This document shows positions 1 to 9,148 of a stretch of DNA of 50,853 bases, one piece after another; position 1 is the stretch's first letter; every line of letters begins with the position of its first letter. The stretch is from Bacteroidota bacterium (GTDB lineage Bacteria > Bacteroidota > Bacteroidia > Bacteroidales > UBA4417), in the NCBI GenBank assembly GCA_013376995.1, contig JACAAZ010000026.1:1-50853 (forward strand), read 5' to 3'. The translations under genes were made by a program, and so were the position numbers. The notes beneath the pieces were generated by a model. The model ran no database searches and was not told the DNA's origin. It saw only the letters and a program-made list of their open reading frames with translations.

Positions 1-2943
1 GTTACCTGCAATGCGAACTTCATGGTTAGTGACACCATCAAGCCTGTAATAAGCTGTCCACCGGGACTTATACTTTGTTCCAACGATACAATAATCCTAG
101 GTGAGCCTAATGCAACCGATAACTGTGGCACACCAATCATCACAAACAACGCTCCATCAATTTTCCCTGCAGGAACAACTATGGTGACATGGACTGCTAC
201 CGATCCAAGCGGAAATTCTGCCAGTTGTGTTCAATCTGTCACCATTAATGCAGGACCAAATGCTTATGCAGGCGCAGACGCTATTATCTGCCAGGGAACT
301 GCCAACTACCAGGTGACAGATGCCGTTGCAACTAATTATAGCAGTTTACTTTGGACTACGTCAGGGCTTGGAACCTTACAGAACCCAGCAACCATTAACC
401 CTATTTATATCCCTCAGATTGGTGAAACAGGAAATATTCTCCTGACATTGACCGTAAATGGCATTGCTCCCTGCGGGGTTGTTGCTGACCAGAAACTCCT
501 GACAATTATCCCAGCACCTATCGTTTCGGCTGGGTTGGATGATACGATATGTAGCGGACAAGACTTCACTATCTCTGCTTCCTTTGCAGGATATTACAAC
601 AGCCTGCAATGGAGTAGCAGTGGAACAGGAACGTTCAGCAATCCCTCCATTTTATATCCAACATATTTCCCCAGTGTGAGTGACATTGAACAGGGAAGCG
701 TAATCCTTACTCTTACAGCTTCAGGGTCAGAACCTTGTGCCAGTCAAAGCGACCAGATGGTATTGGTTATCATCAAATCTTCAACAGCCAATGCAGGTCC
801 TGATGGAAATACATGTATGGGTATTCCGTATACCATTTTACAGGCATCAGCCCAAAACTATACCTCCCTGCAATGGAACCATAATGGATCGGGTAACCTG
901 AGCGGCAGCAATACCCTCATTCCAACCTATACTCCTGCAATAAATGAAACCGGAGTAGTTACCATTACGCTATCTGTAACCGGATCTACGGACTGTGGGA
1001 ATTCCTCTGATACTATGGAACTTACAATATTCCCCAATCCATCGGTAAATGCCGGTCCAGATACTGCAATTTGCGGGGCCCTGCCTTTTATTCCGGCCTT
1101 AGCTGCGGCAACCGGGGCGGACAGTATCTTATGGACCAGCAGCGGAACCGGAACATTCGATAATCCAAATCTCCTTCATCCAACCTATACACCGGGTGAT
1201 TCGGACCTGCTAAATGGAAGCGTAAGTCTCAGCATTACAGCATTCGGATATGGAAATTGCGGAATCCAGTCAGATAACCTGATCCTGTACCTTATTCAAC
1301 CTGTATCTGCCTACGCAGGTGCTGATACAACTGCATGCAGCAATAGCCCAATCACTCTGAACGGGGCAGCAGCTTCCAATTTCCTGTCTCTCCTTTGGAC
1401 TCATAACGGCATGGGGCTTCTATCTAATGAAGCTACTCTAACTCCTACATATACTCCTGCTGAAAATGAATCCGGATTGATCACCTTTATTCTGGATGCT
1501 TCCGGCGCTCCTGCCTGTGGTCACGCTATAGATACACTAATGATGCAAATAATGCCTGCACCATACGTTAATGCAGGACCCGGCATTAATCGCTGTGATG
1601 CAGGCCCTGTTGAGATCACCCACGCAACTGCCCTGAATTATTCTTTATTATTCTGGACTACTACAGGAACCGGATCTTTCTCGGATCCTTCTGCCCTAAA
1701 TCCTGTTTATTTTCCTTCTACAGAAGATATATCTGCAGGTTCAGTCATACTTACAATAACAGCTTCAGCTGCAAGTCCTTGTGGCCCTGATTCATCACAA
1801 GTTAATATAACCTTCGGCAAGGTTCCAACAATTGAGGCCGGACCGGATGCCAGCAGTTGCTCTGCTTTGCCATACACTCTTTCAGGAGCATCGGCTTCAG
1901 GCTATAGCAGGTTAGAATGGAAACATAATGGGACCGGTACGCTAAATGATTCCAGCCTACTAAACCCAACATATATTCCAGGTTTATCAGAAATTGGCAC
2001 TATTACCTTTACGCTTACAGCTCATGGAATATTACCATGCAGTGAACTAACTGCTTCTGATCAATTTACCCTCACAATTTCACAGCCTGTCCTGGTGGAT
2101 GCCGGGCCTGACCAGGTCCTTCCAACTGGTTACGTTGCCAACCTCAATGGCACTGTAACGGCAGGATCCGGATCATATGCCGTTCAGTGGAAACCAGTTG
2201 ATCTGCTGAATGATCCCAGCAGTTTAAATACCTCTTCCTTACCGTTAAATTCTTCCACACTATTTTCTCTTCATGTTATTGACCTCATAACTGGATGTGA
2301 AGGAACTGATAGTATGAAAGTAGTAATAGGATCCGAGAATTTGCCACCGGTTGCGAATCCCGATTATGATACTGCCTCGGTTTCCCAACCTGCAATTATT
2401 CAAATCCTTGAAAATGATTATGATCCAGATGGGACAATTACATCTGTTACTATTACTACAGATCCGCAACATGGAATTGCTATTCTGAATGCTGATAATA
2501 CCATCACTTACACTCCTTTCTCAGGCTTCGATGGAACCGATACCCTGATCTACAAGATCTGTGACAATGGAATGCCTGTGTTGTGCGATACGGCACTTGT
2601 GGTTATAAGAGTCTTTGGAGAAAGGCCATTCGATGACATAACCATCTATAACTTCCTGACACCCAATGAGGACACACACAATGATGTATGGACCATTGAC
2701 AATATCCAGTACTGGCCGGAGAATGAAGTGCTCATCTTCAACCGCTGGGGCGACCGGATCAGGGAATTCAAGCATTACAACAATACAACAACAGTATGGG
2801 ATGGAACAAATGAGGCTGGGAGGCCGGTCCCGGATGGCACTTACTTCTATATTGTAAAAGTCCGTCATGAAGATGGAAATACAGGCTTAATGAAGGAAGA
2901 TGCATTATCAGGATTTATTATGGTAAAGTCAAACCGTAAATAA
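1..2943 (+). CDS. T9SS-exported repeat adhesin, 3' part (type B sorting domain)
   Basis: The frame is open from base 1, so the 5' end lies outside the window; about 980 codons are visible. The order is a HYR-like domain (about 22-250), seven Cys-containing Ig/PKD-like repeats of about 86 residues (258-2085; each opens with a xAGxD...C motif and has W-x-x-x-G-x-G near its middle), one Cys-free PKD-like unit (about 2092-2324), a cadherin/Ig-like unit with the ENDYDPDG motif (about 2341-2610), and a C-terminal domain with TPNEDTHNDVW, IFNRWGD and WDGTNEAGRPVPDGTYFY. That last domain is the gliding-motility-associated, type B T9SS sorting signal, so the protein should cross the outer membrane through T9SS and stay on or leave the surface. 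Repeat types A and B alternate strictly. PorP/SprF and PorE-like genes follow on the same strand, as is usual for type B cargo. The ligand is unknown. Confidence 0.9.
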   Translation, partial: VTCNANFMVSDTIKPVISCPPGLILCSNDTIILGEPNATDNCGTPIITNNAPSIFPAGTTMVTWTATDPSGNSASCVQSVTINAGPNAYAGADAIICQGTANYQVTDAVATNYSSLLWTTSGLGTLQNPATINPIYIPQIGETGNILLTLTVNGIAPCGVVADQKLLTIIPAPIVSAGLDDTICSGQDFTISASFAGYYNSLQWSSSGTGTFSNPSILYPTYFPSVSDIEQGSVILTLTASGSEPCASQSDQMVLVIIKSSTANAGPDGNTCMGIPYTILQASAQNYTSLQWNHNGSGNLSGSNTLIPTYTPAINETGVVTITLSVTGSTDCGNSSDTMELTIFPNPSVNAGPDTAICGALPFIPALAAATGADSILWTSSGTGTFDNPNLLHPTYTPGDSDLLNGSVSLSITAFGYGNCGIQSDNLILYLIQPVSAYAGADTTACSNSPITLNGAAASNFLSLLWTHNGMGLLSNEATLTPTYTPAENESGLITFILDASGAPACGHAIDTLMMQIMPAPYVNAGPGINRCDAGPVEITHATALNYSLLFWTTTGTGSFSDPSALNPVYFPSTEDISAGSVILTITASAASPCGPDSSQVNITFGKVPTIEAGPDASSCSALPYTLSGASASGYSRLEWKHNGTGTLNDSSLLNPTYIPGLSEIGTITFTLTAHGILPCSELTASDQFTLTISQPVLVDAGPDQVLPTGYVANLNGTVTAGSGSYAVQWKPVDLLNDPSSLNTSSLPLNSSTLFSLHVIDLITGCEGTDSMKVVIGSENLPPVANPDYDTASVSQPAIIQILENDYDPDGTITSVTITTDPQHGIAILNADNTITYTPFSGFDGTDTLIYKICDNGMPVLCDTALVVIRVFGERPFDDITIYNFLTPNEDTHNDVWTIDNIQYWPENEVLIFNRWGDRIREFKHYNNTTTVWDGTNEAGRPVPDGTYFYIVKVRHEDGNTGLMKEDALSGFIMVKSNRK

Positions 2944-3042
2944 CCGAAGCAAAGTGAATCATTGACAGCCAGGTGCAAGCAGCCAGAAATGATTCAGAAT
3001 AAAATACATAGCCAATTAATTGATCGAAAAACGATTACAGAT

Positions 3043-3960
3043 ATGAAAAAGATTCTTACTGCTTTACTGGTTTTTATAGCAGTTGGAGTTGCAGCTCAGC
3101 AAGATGCATTGTTCAGCCAATACATGTTCAATAAAATGGCTCTGAACCCGGGTTATGCCGGAAGTCGCAATGCTCTGACTGTGGATGCGATCTACCGTTA
3201 TCAGTGGGTAAACATACCAGGTGCGCCGCAGACCCTGAACGCATCCATTCATTCTCCATTGGAAAATCCTCACCTTGGGGTAGGAATGAACATTTACAGC
3301 GACGTGGTTGGAGCAACCCTCAGCCAGGGAGCTCTGGCTACTTTTGCTTACAAAATCCTGTTTCCAGAATCGAAACTTTCCTTTGGGATACAGGTAGGAG
3401 TTAAATACTCTGATATTTTCTGGTCGCGAATTAATCCATATGATGATACGGATCCCCTTTACAATGTCGGGATGAAGAATAAGGTTGCACCGGATGCTAA
3501 TTTTGGCATCTATTACAGCAATACTAAATACTATTTTGGTTTATCTTCCAAGCAATTACTTCAAAACCAAATGGGTATGGTCAAAATTAACGGTAAGGAA
3601 GAATTCACTAAGCTCCTTCGGCATTTCTACGGTATGGTAGGGGCTGCATTCCCGCTTACTGACAAACTGGTATTCAGGCCATCCATTCTTGCTAAGTTTG
3701 TTCAGAATGCTCCTCCGCAGGTTGATGTAAATGCCAGTTTCCTGTTTGCTAATATTTTTTGGATCGGAGCTTCCTACCGTACTGAAGAGGCTGCCTCGTT
3801 CATGACGGAATTCAACCTTACCCGGACCATGAGAATAGGTTATTCCTATGATATCTGGTTCAACGAATTGAAAGGGTATAACAAAGGCTCCCATGAAATC
3901 CGCCTTGGATTTGATTTTGATATTTTCCATTCCAGGATACTGACACCCAGGTATTTTTAA
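3043..3960 (+). CDS. Type IX secretion system membrane protein, PorP/SprF family
   Basis: 305 residues. A signal peptide ends at about VAAQQ, followed by the family opening DALFSQYMFNKMALNPGYAG and a beta-rich outer-membrane barrel ending in an aromatic residue (RYF). The open frame extends back to a TTG at 2962, but the ATG at 3043 starts a proper signal peptide, so I chose it. PorP/SprF proteins are outer-membrane parts of T9SS; SprF-like members are needed to export or anchor a type B cargo encoded next to them. Here the gene follows the adhesin by 99 bp and precedes the PorE-like gene by 25 bp, so it probably serves that adhesin. The family assignment is firm; the partner is inferred from position. 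Confidence 0.93.
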   Translation: MKKILTALLVFIAVGVAAQQDALFSQYMFNKMALNPGYAGSRNALTVDAIYRYQWVNIPGAPQTLNASIHSPLENPHLGVGMNIYSDVVGATLSQGALATFAYKILFPESKLSFGIQVGVKYSDIFWSRINPYDDTDPLYNVGMKNKVAPDANFGIYYSNTKYYFGLSSKQLLQNQMGMVKINGKEEFTKLLRHFYGMVGAAFPLTDKLVFRPSILAKFVQNAPPQVDVNASFLFANIFWIGASYRTEEAASFMTEFNLTRTMRIGYSYDIWFNELKGYNKGSHEIRLGFDFDIFHSRILTPRYF

Positions 3961-3985
3961 GCAAAAACCTATAAAATTTAACATA

Positions 3986-6028
3986 ATGAAAAAGAGCTTC
4001 CTCCTATCCGTCGCTTTCATCCTGATCCTGGGTACCTGCCTTGCTCAGCCTACAAAACGCGCCCAGAAAAAGATGAACCTTTACAACTACTCGCTGGCAA
4101 TTAAAATTCTTGAAAAAGCGGTTAAAAAACCAAAGTATCATGATGCAGCGATACCTATGCTTGCTGAATGTTACAGAATGCAGCGGGATGTTGAAAATAC
4201 CAAAAAGTGGTACGGAGAAGCAATTACCTTGCCTTCCCCCAAGCCAGAGTTTTTTTACTATTATGCAAAGGCACTTTTCGCATCATCCGATTATAATAAA
4301 GCAATGGAGCTGTTTTCCAGGTATGAACAGTTAAATCCTTCCGATAAACGGGCTAAACTAAATGAAGAACAGTGCAAGACCTTACTGAATGATTGGAAAA
4401 ACAGGGTCCCGGGTTATGAAGTAAAAGCTATTCCTCATGTTAACTCTCCTGAAAGCGATTTTGGTCCGGCTTTTTTCGGTAACGGATTCACATTCTCCTC
4501 CGATCGTGGAAAAGATTATATGGAGGAAGAAAGCTACGGATGGACAGGCCGCAGGTACCTGAAATTGTATTTTTCCAAACCGCTCGACCCTGGGAACTTC
4601 TTCGGCGATTTCAGGAAACCAAACTTAATGAGCGGGAGGTTCAATGAAGTATTTCACAATGGGCCGGTTTGTTTTATCAACGATTCCTTTGCTTTTCTGA
4701 CTAAATCCAGTCGCGACAAAAATGCGCCAAAGGTCCAGCGGGTAAAAACAGATTATCTTAAAATCTATACCATGTCGAAGGTCCTGGGAGATTGGGAAAA
4801 AGCAGTTCCCTTTCCTTTGAACAGTTACGAGTATTCAGTTGGCCACCCTGCTCTTTCACCGGATGGCAATACCTTATACTTTGCTTCCGATATGCCTGGA
4901 GGCCAGGGGGGTGTGGATCTTTGGATGTGCAAACGTGAAGCTGATGCATGGAGTAAACCAATAAACCTTGGTCCTGCGATAAATACAGTTGACAATGAGA
5001 TGTTTCCTTCAGTCCGAATGGATAACACACTATTTTTTGCCAGTGATGGGTTACCAGGTTATGGCGGTTTGGATATTTTCAGTACCAGGATAGTAAATAA
5101 TGAGTTCTCTACTCCCAGGAACCTGATGTCTCCAATCAATACATCATATGATGATTTTGCCATTGCGTGGATTCCCGGAACAACTTACGGATTGTTTTCT
5201 TCCGACAGGCCAGGAGGTATGGGCTCCGATGACTTATACGCCTTCAGGAAGCTTCCTGAACAGCCACCACTTGTTGAGTGTAAAAAGCCCATCAACCTGT
5301 CAGGCCTGGTAATTGACAAAACCTCAGGTAAGCCTTTACCAGGTGCTACCGTTTTTGTACTGAATGAAATCAACGACAGTGTTATTATTTTAAAAACAGA
5401 TGCTGACGGATTATACCATCTGACGTTGAAAACAGCTGTTTCCATCATTGTTAAGGCCAGCCGAACAAATTTCATCCCCGATTGCCTGGCCTGGACAGTC
5501 GAAAACCAGCTTGAAGGCAAGGATAACAAAGCTCCACGTGATCTAGTCCTTTCGGAACTTGAAGTCAATAAGACTTTTAAGCTTGAAAACATTTATTACG
5601 ATTTCGACAAATATGATATCCGGCCAGATGCAGAACCGGCCCTGGATAACCTTGTGCATATCATGAAGGACAACCCGATTACCATCGAATTGGGATCCCA
5701 TACTGACTGCCGTGGCTCATTTGAATACAACGATAAGCTTTCCCTCCGCAGGGCAGAATCTGCTACCAATTACCTGGTTGAACATGGAATTGAAGCAGCA
5801 AGAATCAGCAGCAAAGGATATGGAGAGCATCAACTTGTGAATCATTGCTCTGACGGAGTTGCATGCTCCCCTGCTGAACACCAGGCAAACAGGAGGACAG
5901 AATTCAAGATCATTTCATACATCAGCCAACAACCAGAAACCGGAAAGTTCAATCCGGAAAGTTTTAAAACAGGCTCTTCAGTTTTAAGAGATACCCTTCC
6001 TGCTGATTTTTTCATGCAGTGTAAGTAA
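3986..6028 (+). CDS. PorE-like TPR/beta-propeller/OmpA protein
   Basis: 680 residues with a signal peptide (MKKSFLLSVAFILILGTCLA). Domains in order: TPR-like helices (about 25-140), PD40/WD40-like propeller blades (about 150-425; motifs such as ALSPDGNTLYFASD and FSSDRPGG), a carboxypeptidase-regulatory-like fold (about 437-510; SGLVIDKTSGKPLPGATV) and an OmpA C-terminal domain (about 532-645; YYDFDKYDIR, TDCRG and NRRTEFKI). This is the domain order known for PorE, a periplasmic T9SS component that binds peptidoglycan through its OmpA domain. The residues before the only N-terminal Cys (LGTC) do not make a good lipobox, so plain signal-peptidase I cleavage before Gln is as likely. Third gene of the adhesin-PorP cassette and closed by a terminator. 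It may be a dedicated paralogue rather than the core PorE. Confidence 0.88.
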   Translation: MKKSFLLSVAFILILGTCLAQPTKRAQKKMNLYNYSLAIKILEKAVKKPKYHDAAIPMLAECYRMQRDVENTKKWYGEAITLPSPKPEFFYYYAKALFASSDYNKAMELFSRYEQLNPSDKRAKLNEEQCKTLLNDWKNRVPGYEVKAIPHVNSPESDFGPAFFGNGFTFSSDRGKDYMEEESYGWTGRRYLKLYFSKPLDPGNFFGDFRKPNLMSGRFNEVFHNGPVCFINDSFAFLTKSSRDKNAPKVQRVKTDYLKIYTMSKVLGDWEKAVPFPLNSYEYSVGHPALSPDGNTLYFASDMPGGQGGVDLWMCKREADAWSKPINLGPAINTVDNEMFPSVRMDNTLFFASDGLPGYGGLDIFSTRIVNNEFSTPRNLMSPINTSYDDFAIAWIPGTTYGLFSSDRPGGMGSDDLYAFRKLPEQPPLVECKKPINLSGLVIDKTSGKPLPGATVFVLNEINDSVIILKTDADGLYHLTLKTAVSIIVKASRTNFIPDCLAWTVENQLEGKDNKAPRDLVLSELEVNKTFKLENIYYDFDKYDIRPDAEPALDNLVHIMKDNPITIELGSHTDCRGSFEYNDKLSLRRAESATNYLVEHGIEAARISSKGYGEHQLVNHCSDGVACSPAEHQANRRTEFKIISYISQQPETGKFNPESFKTGSSVLRDTLPADFFMQCK

Positions 6029-6049
6029 TTTCTTAAATCAATAAGTAAA

Positions 6050-6084
6050 GGGCTCCCCGGCAGAAAAAGTCGGGGAGTTTTTTC
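6050..6084 (+). terminator. Rho-independent terminator after the T9SS cassette
   Basis: A GC-rich hairpin (CTCCCCGGC at 6053-6061, loop AGAAAAA, GTCGGGGAG at 6069-6077) is followed directly by a run of T. It lies 25 bp after the PorE-like stop codon and ends the adhesin-PorP-PorE transcription unit. Confidence 0.85.
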
Positions 6085-6129
6085 CAAAAGGAATATTGTA
6101 TCTTTACTCAATCTTATTTGCATTGAGAA

Positions 6130-6606
6130 ATGGAAAATTCAAGCTTCAGTACCCAGGATCCAAATCAGACCTCAATACCTGAAATAACCCAGGAAGGAAT
6201 AGATCATCTGCTAATAGCTGCCAGGTGGGGTAAATTCCTAGCTATTCTTGGATTTATTTCCATTGTTTTCACAGTTCTTGCAGTCCTGGTATTAGTGGTT
6301 GTATTTAACATGATGGCTGACAAACTGGCTAATCTCGAAGGGTTTTCTGCCTTTATTACTTCCAAATGGGTTGCTTTCCCATATTTCGTTTCAGGATTGA
6401 TAGGCTTCGTTCCTGTCTATTTCCTGAATTCTTTTTCTAACAATATTACCAAGGCTGTAAGGAATAATGACACTCGAGTTATGACCATAGCGTTCAAGCG
6501 ACTTAAGCACCTTTTTATCCTTGTTGGGATGTATACTATTATTATCCTTGCCCTCTTTGTAATAGCCATAGTCATTGCAGGAAGCACTGCCTTGATAGCA
6601 GCCTGA
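6130..6606 (+). CDS. DUF5362-like small membrane protein
   Basis: 158 residues. A polar N-terminus (about 1-35, Ser/Thr/Gln-rich) is followed by four hydrophobic segments at about 36-63, 75-105 and 122-155, with a SNNITKAVRNND loop. The arrangement fits the DUF5362 family of Bacteroidota membrane proteins, whose function is not known. It lies between two terminators, so it is probably its own transcription unit. There is no signal peptide, which fits an inner-membrane protein. The family call is from recall of the pattern. Confidence 0.7.
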   Translation: MENSSFSTQDPNQTSIPEITQEGIDHLLIAARWGKFLAILGFISIVFTVLAVLVLVVVFNMMADKLANLEGFSAFITSKWVAFPYFVSGLIGFVPVYFLNSFSNNITKAVRNNDTRVMTIAFKRLKHLFILVGMYTIIILALFVIAIVIAGSTALIAA

Positions 6607-6629
6607 CATATTCACTTTCTTTTGATAAT

Positions 6630-6661
6630 AAAGCCGGAAGATATTTTCGGCTTTCTTTTTT
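6630..6661 (+). terminator. Rho-independent terminator after the DUF5362 gene
   Basis: AAAGCCG (6630-6636), an 11-nt loop, CGGCTTT (6648-6654), then a T-rich tract. It lies 24 bp after the DUF5362 stop. Confidence 0.75.
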
Positions 6662-6764
6662 GTTGAACGTATGATACTTCCTACCTTTAGTGAGATTTTC
6701 AACAGCATTCTCCTGGTGATCATAAACAATAATGCATTATTTTCAGACTCTTAAATCTTAACCC

Positions 6765-8837
6765 ATGGAAATTTTAAGCTCATTGAGCAATGTCCTGATC
6801 ATTATCCTGGCAGTATTTGCAATCTTTACCTTGTCGCGTTCAATTATCATTGTTGGAGGACGTGAGATCGCAGTCCTCGAACGGAGGTGGTTCGGTAAGA
6901 ATATGCTTCCCGGCAGGGTCATCGCTATGCCGGGGGAAATTGGTGTACAGGCACGTACCAAGGGCCCGGGGATGCATTTTGTCTTTCCTTTCATTTATAA
7001 AGCCAGAAAGATCAACTTTATTGTAATAGGCGAGAACGAAGTAGGCCTTATAGAATCCATTGATGGAAATTCAATTCCGGCAGGGAAGATCTTTGCTCAT
7101 GTCGTAGCCAGTCATGATTCATTCCAGAATGGGGAAAGCTTCCTTATGAATGGCGGTGAAAAAGGTCCCCAGATCGAAATGCTTGCCCCCGGATATTACC
7201 GTATCAATTCAGCCTTATTCAATGTTCGCAATGTTCCATCTGTAATGATAGATAAAGGCCAGATTGGACTGGTAACTGCCATGGATGGTGAACCTATTAA
7301 CACTGGGCGGCTACTTGCTAAGAAAGTTGATGGTCATTCAAATTTTGAAAGCGGGGAATTATTCCTCAAGAATAAAGGACAGAAGGGGCCCCAATCTGAG
7401 ATGTTACTTCCTGGTACCTATCGTATTAACCGCGACCTTTTCCATGTTGACATTTATGATGCAACCGTAATTCCATCAGGTAAGGTCGGACTGGTAACCG
7501 CTCTTGATGGTAAGCCACTACCTGAATCAGAATATGTAGCCAAATCAGTTGAAGGCCATGATAATTACCAGAACGTTTCCATGTTCCTCGAAGCGGGCGG
7601 ACAACGCGGACCTCAGTTCGATGTTTTAAAACCGGGTACATACTATATCAACCCATTGATGTTCAAGGTCGAACTGGATGCTGTCGCTGTAGTGGAACGT
7701 GGACAAGTGGCTGTGGTCGTTTCCAATGTAGGGGATGAACCCAAACTCATCAAGACCATGGTTGAAGAAACTGCCAAACGCGAAAATGAGAAGCCTTCTA
7801 CTGATGAAGTAATAGCTGTTGATAGACGCCACGATGTTGGGATTGAAAGATATGTTGTGCCCAAGGGATTCAGGGGTATTCAGCAGGAAGTTGCCGGCCC
7901 TGGTATCTATTACCTGAACCGCAGGGCTTTTATGGCTTATATAATTGATACCACAAATATTACAATCGATTGGGACGAAACGGGCGACACCAAATTCGAT
8001 CCGTTAAAGGTTATTTCACGTGATGGATTCGAGATAAGTGTGGCTGTAAAGGTCATCATCCGTGTGCGTCCTGACCAGGCCCCATACATGGTTGCCAAGA
8101 TCGGATCCATTGATAACCTCATCCAACATGTGATTCACCCGATGATTGATTCAAGTTTCCGGAACCAGGCTTCATCAACTTCAGCCATGAATTTCCTTCA
8201 GGACAGGCAGGACGAGCAAAAGAAAGCTGAAGAGCGTGCCAGGCTTGAATTAGAGAAATACCATGTAGAATGTGTATCTGTCCTTATATGCCAGATAAGG
8301 CTGCCACAAGAACTCATGGATACGCAGACGCTTAAGATAATTGCCCAGCAGCAACAGGCCATGTACCAGGATCAGCAAAAAGCTGAACAGTCGCGAATTG
8401 CCACTGAAAAAACAAGATCAGAAGCAGAATTGCAGAAGAGCCTGGTTGAAGCAGAAATAGGTGTTAAAATTGCAGAACAGAACAAATCCAAAGCCATTCG
8501 TTTTGCAGAAGGTGAAGCCGAAGGGATTCGCATCCGGGCCGAAGGTGAAGCCAAGGGTATTAAGGCCAAGGGTGAAGCTGAAGGTACACGCATCCTCGCT
8601 ATAGGTGAAGCAACCGCTAAAGCTTATGAGCTTCAGAACAAAGCTATCGGGCAACAAGGTGTAACGGCCATTGAAATTGCCAAACAGATCGCTACTGGCA
8701 ATATCAAGGTTACTCCTGATTTCCTTATCCAGGGAGAAAATAATGTCGGGGGACTTTTGTCTGGATTCCTCACCAAGCTGATTGCTGACAAGGTGAACCT
8801 CCCAGATACGCCGAAAGAGGTTGAAGGGAAAGGATAG
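6765..8837 (+). CDS. SPFH/band 7 (flotillin-like) protein with tandem N-terminal modules
   Basis: 690 residues. One N-terminal membrane anchor (about 6-30), then three consecutive modules of about 74 residues starting near 87, 161 and 235. Each has (V/I)GL(V/I)..(L/M/I)DG early, E/N..FL..GG..GPQ in the middle and PG.Y.IN...F near the end. A fourth, diverged copy leads into the SPFH/band 7 domain (about 380-550). The C-terminus is a charged coiled coil with repeated AEGEA, KGEAEG and GEATAKAYE motifs, as in flotillins. SPFH proteins oligomerise at membranes and organise microdomains or bind proteases. At 690 residues it is longer than a typical bacterial flotillin because of the modules. A word-repeat array begins right after the stop codon. 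Confidence 0.9.
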   Translation: MEILSSLSNVLIIILAVFAIFTLSRSIIIVGGREIAVLERRWFGKNMLPGRVIAMPGEIGVQARTKGPGMHFVFPFIYKARKINFIVIGENEVGLIESIDGNSIPAGKIFAHVVASHDSFQNGESFLMNGGEKGPQIEMLAPGYYRINSALFNVRNVPSVMIDKGQIGLVTAMDGEPINTGRLLAKKVDGHSNFESGELFLKNKGQKGPQSEMLLPGTYRINRDLFHVDIYDATVIPSGKVGLVTALDGKPLPESEYVAKSVEGHDNYQNVSMFLEAGGQRGPQFDVLKPGTYYINPLMFKVELDAVAVVERGQVAVVVSNVGDEPKLIKTMVEETAKRENEKPSTDEVIAVDRRHDVGIERYVVPKGFRGIQQEVAGPGIYYLNRRAFMAYIIDTTNITIDWDETGDTKFDPLKVISRDGFEISVAVKVIIRVRPDQAPYMVAKIGSIDNLIQHVIHPMIDSSFRNQASSTSAMNFLQDRQDEQKKAEERARLELEKYHVECVSVLICQIRLPQELMDTQTLKIIAQQQQAMYQDQQKAEQSRIATEKTRSEAELQKSLVEAEIGVKIAEQNKSKAIRFAEGEAEGIRIRAEGEAKGIKAKGEAEGTRILAIGEATAKAYELQNKAIGQQGVTAIEIAKQIATGNIKVTPDFLIQGENNVGGLLSGFLTKLIADKVNLPDTPKEVEGKG

Positions 8838-8951
8838 AAGTCGGGAGGCGGAAGGCGGGAGTCGGAAGTCGGAAGTCGGGAGTCGGAAGTCGGAAGTAGG
8901 CGGTAGGCAGGTGGCGGTTGGCAGGTGGCGGTAGGCAGGTGGCGGTAATCT
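8838..8951. repeat. 7-bp word array (GAAGTCG then GCGGTAG/GCAGGTG)
   Basis: Directly after the SPFH stop come about nine tandem 7-bp words of the type GAAGTCG/GGAGTCG, then about seven words GCGGTAG, GCAGGTG and GCGGTTG. The period stays at 7 although the word changes. All frames are open across it only because the repeat lacks stops. The rest of the gap, 8952-9049, holds purine-rich DNA with no gene. Confidence 0.85.
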
Positions 8952-9049
8952 TGAGGGCATGAGAGCGAGAGGACGAGAGGGCGGGAATGGAAGATGGCGG
9001 GGTTAGATATCTTAGAAGCACCCGATAATGGAACCCTATAACCATCTGA

Positions 9050-9111
9050 CCCTTAAACGCCGAACCCTTAAACGCCAAACCCTTAAACGCCGAACCCTTA
9101 AACCCTTAAAC
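9050..9111. repeat. 15-bp direct repeats (CCCTTAAACGCCGAA)
   Basis: Three near-identical 15-bp units built on CCCTTAAACGCCGAA, then two shortened CCCTTAAA units. On the opposite strand this reads as the TTTAAGGG word found again at 30193-30262; a single ACCCTTAACGCCGAA copy lies near 38470. Confidence 0.85.
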
Positions 9112-9148
9112 AAAGCACTCGGAACAAGACACTAATTAATACAACCCC

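Noticed and set aside
2962-3042. TTG start extending the PorP/SprF gene
   Set aside because: The ATG at 3043 begins a standard signal peptide; the extension has none of the family's features.
8418-9078. Minus-strand ORFs across the SPFH 3' end and the repeat tract
   Set aside because: Shadow of the SPFH coding region extended by the stop-free word array (LPPTSDFRLPTSDFRLP).
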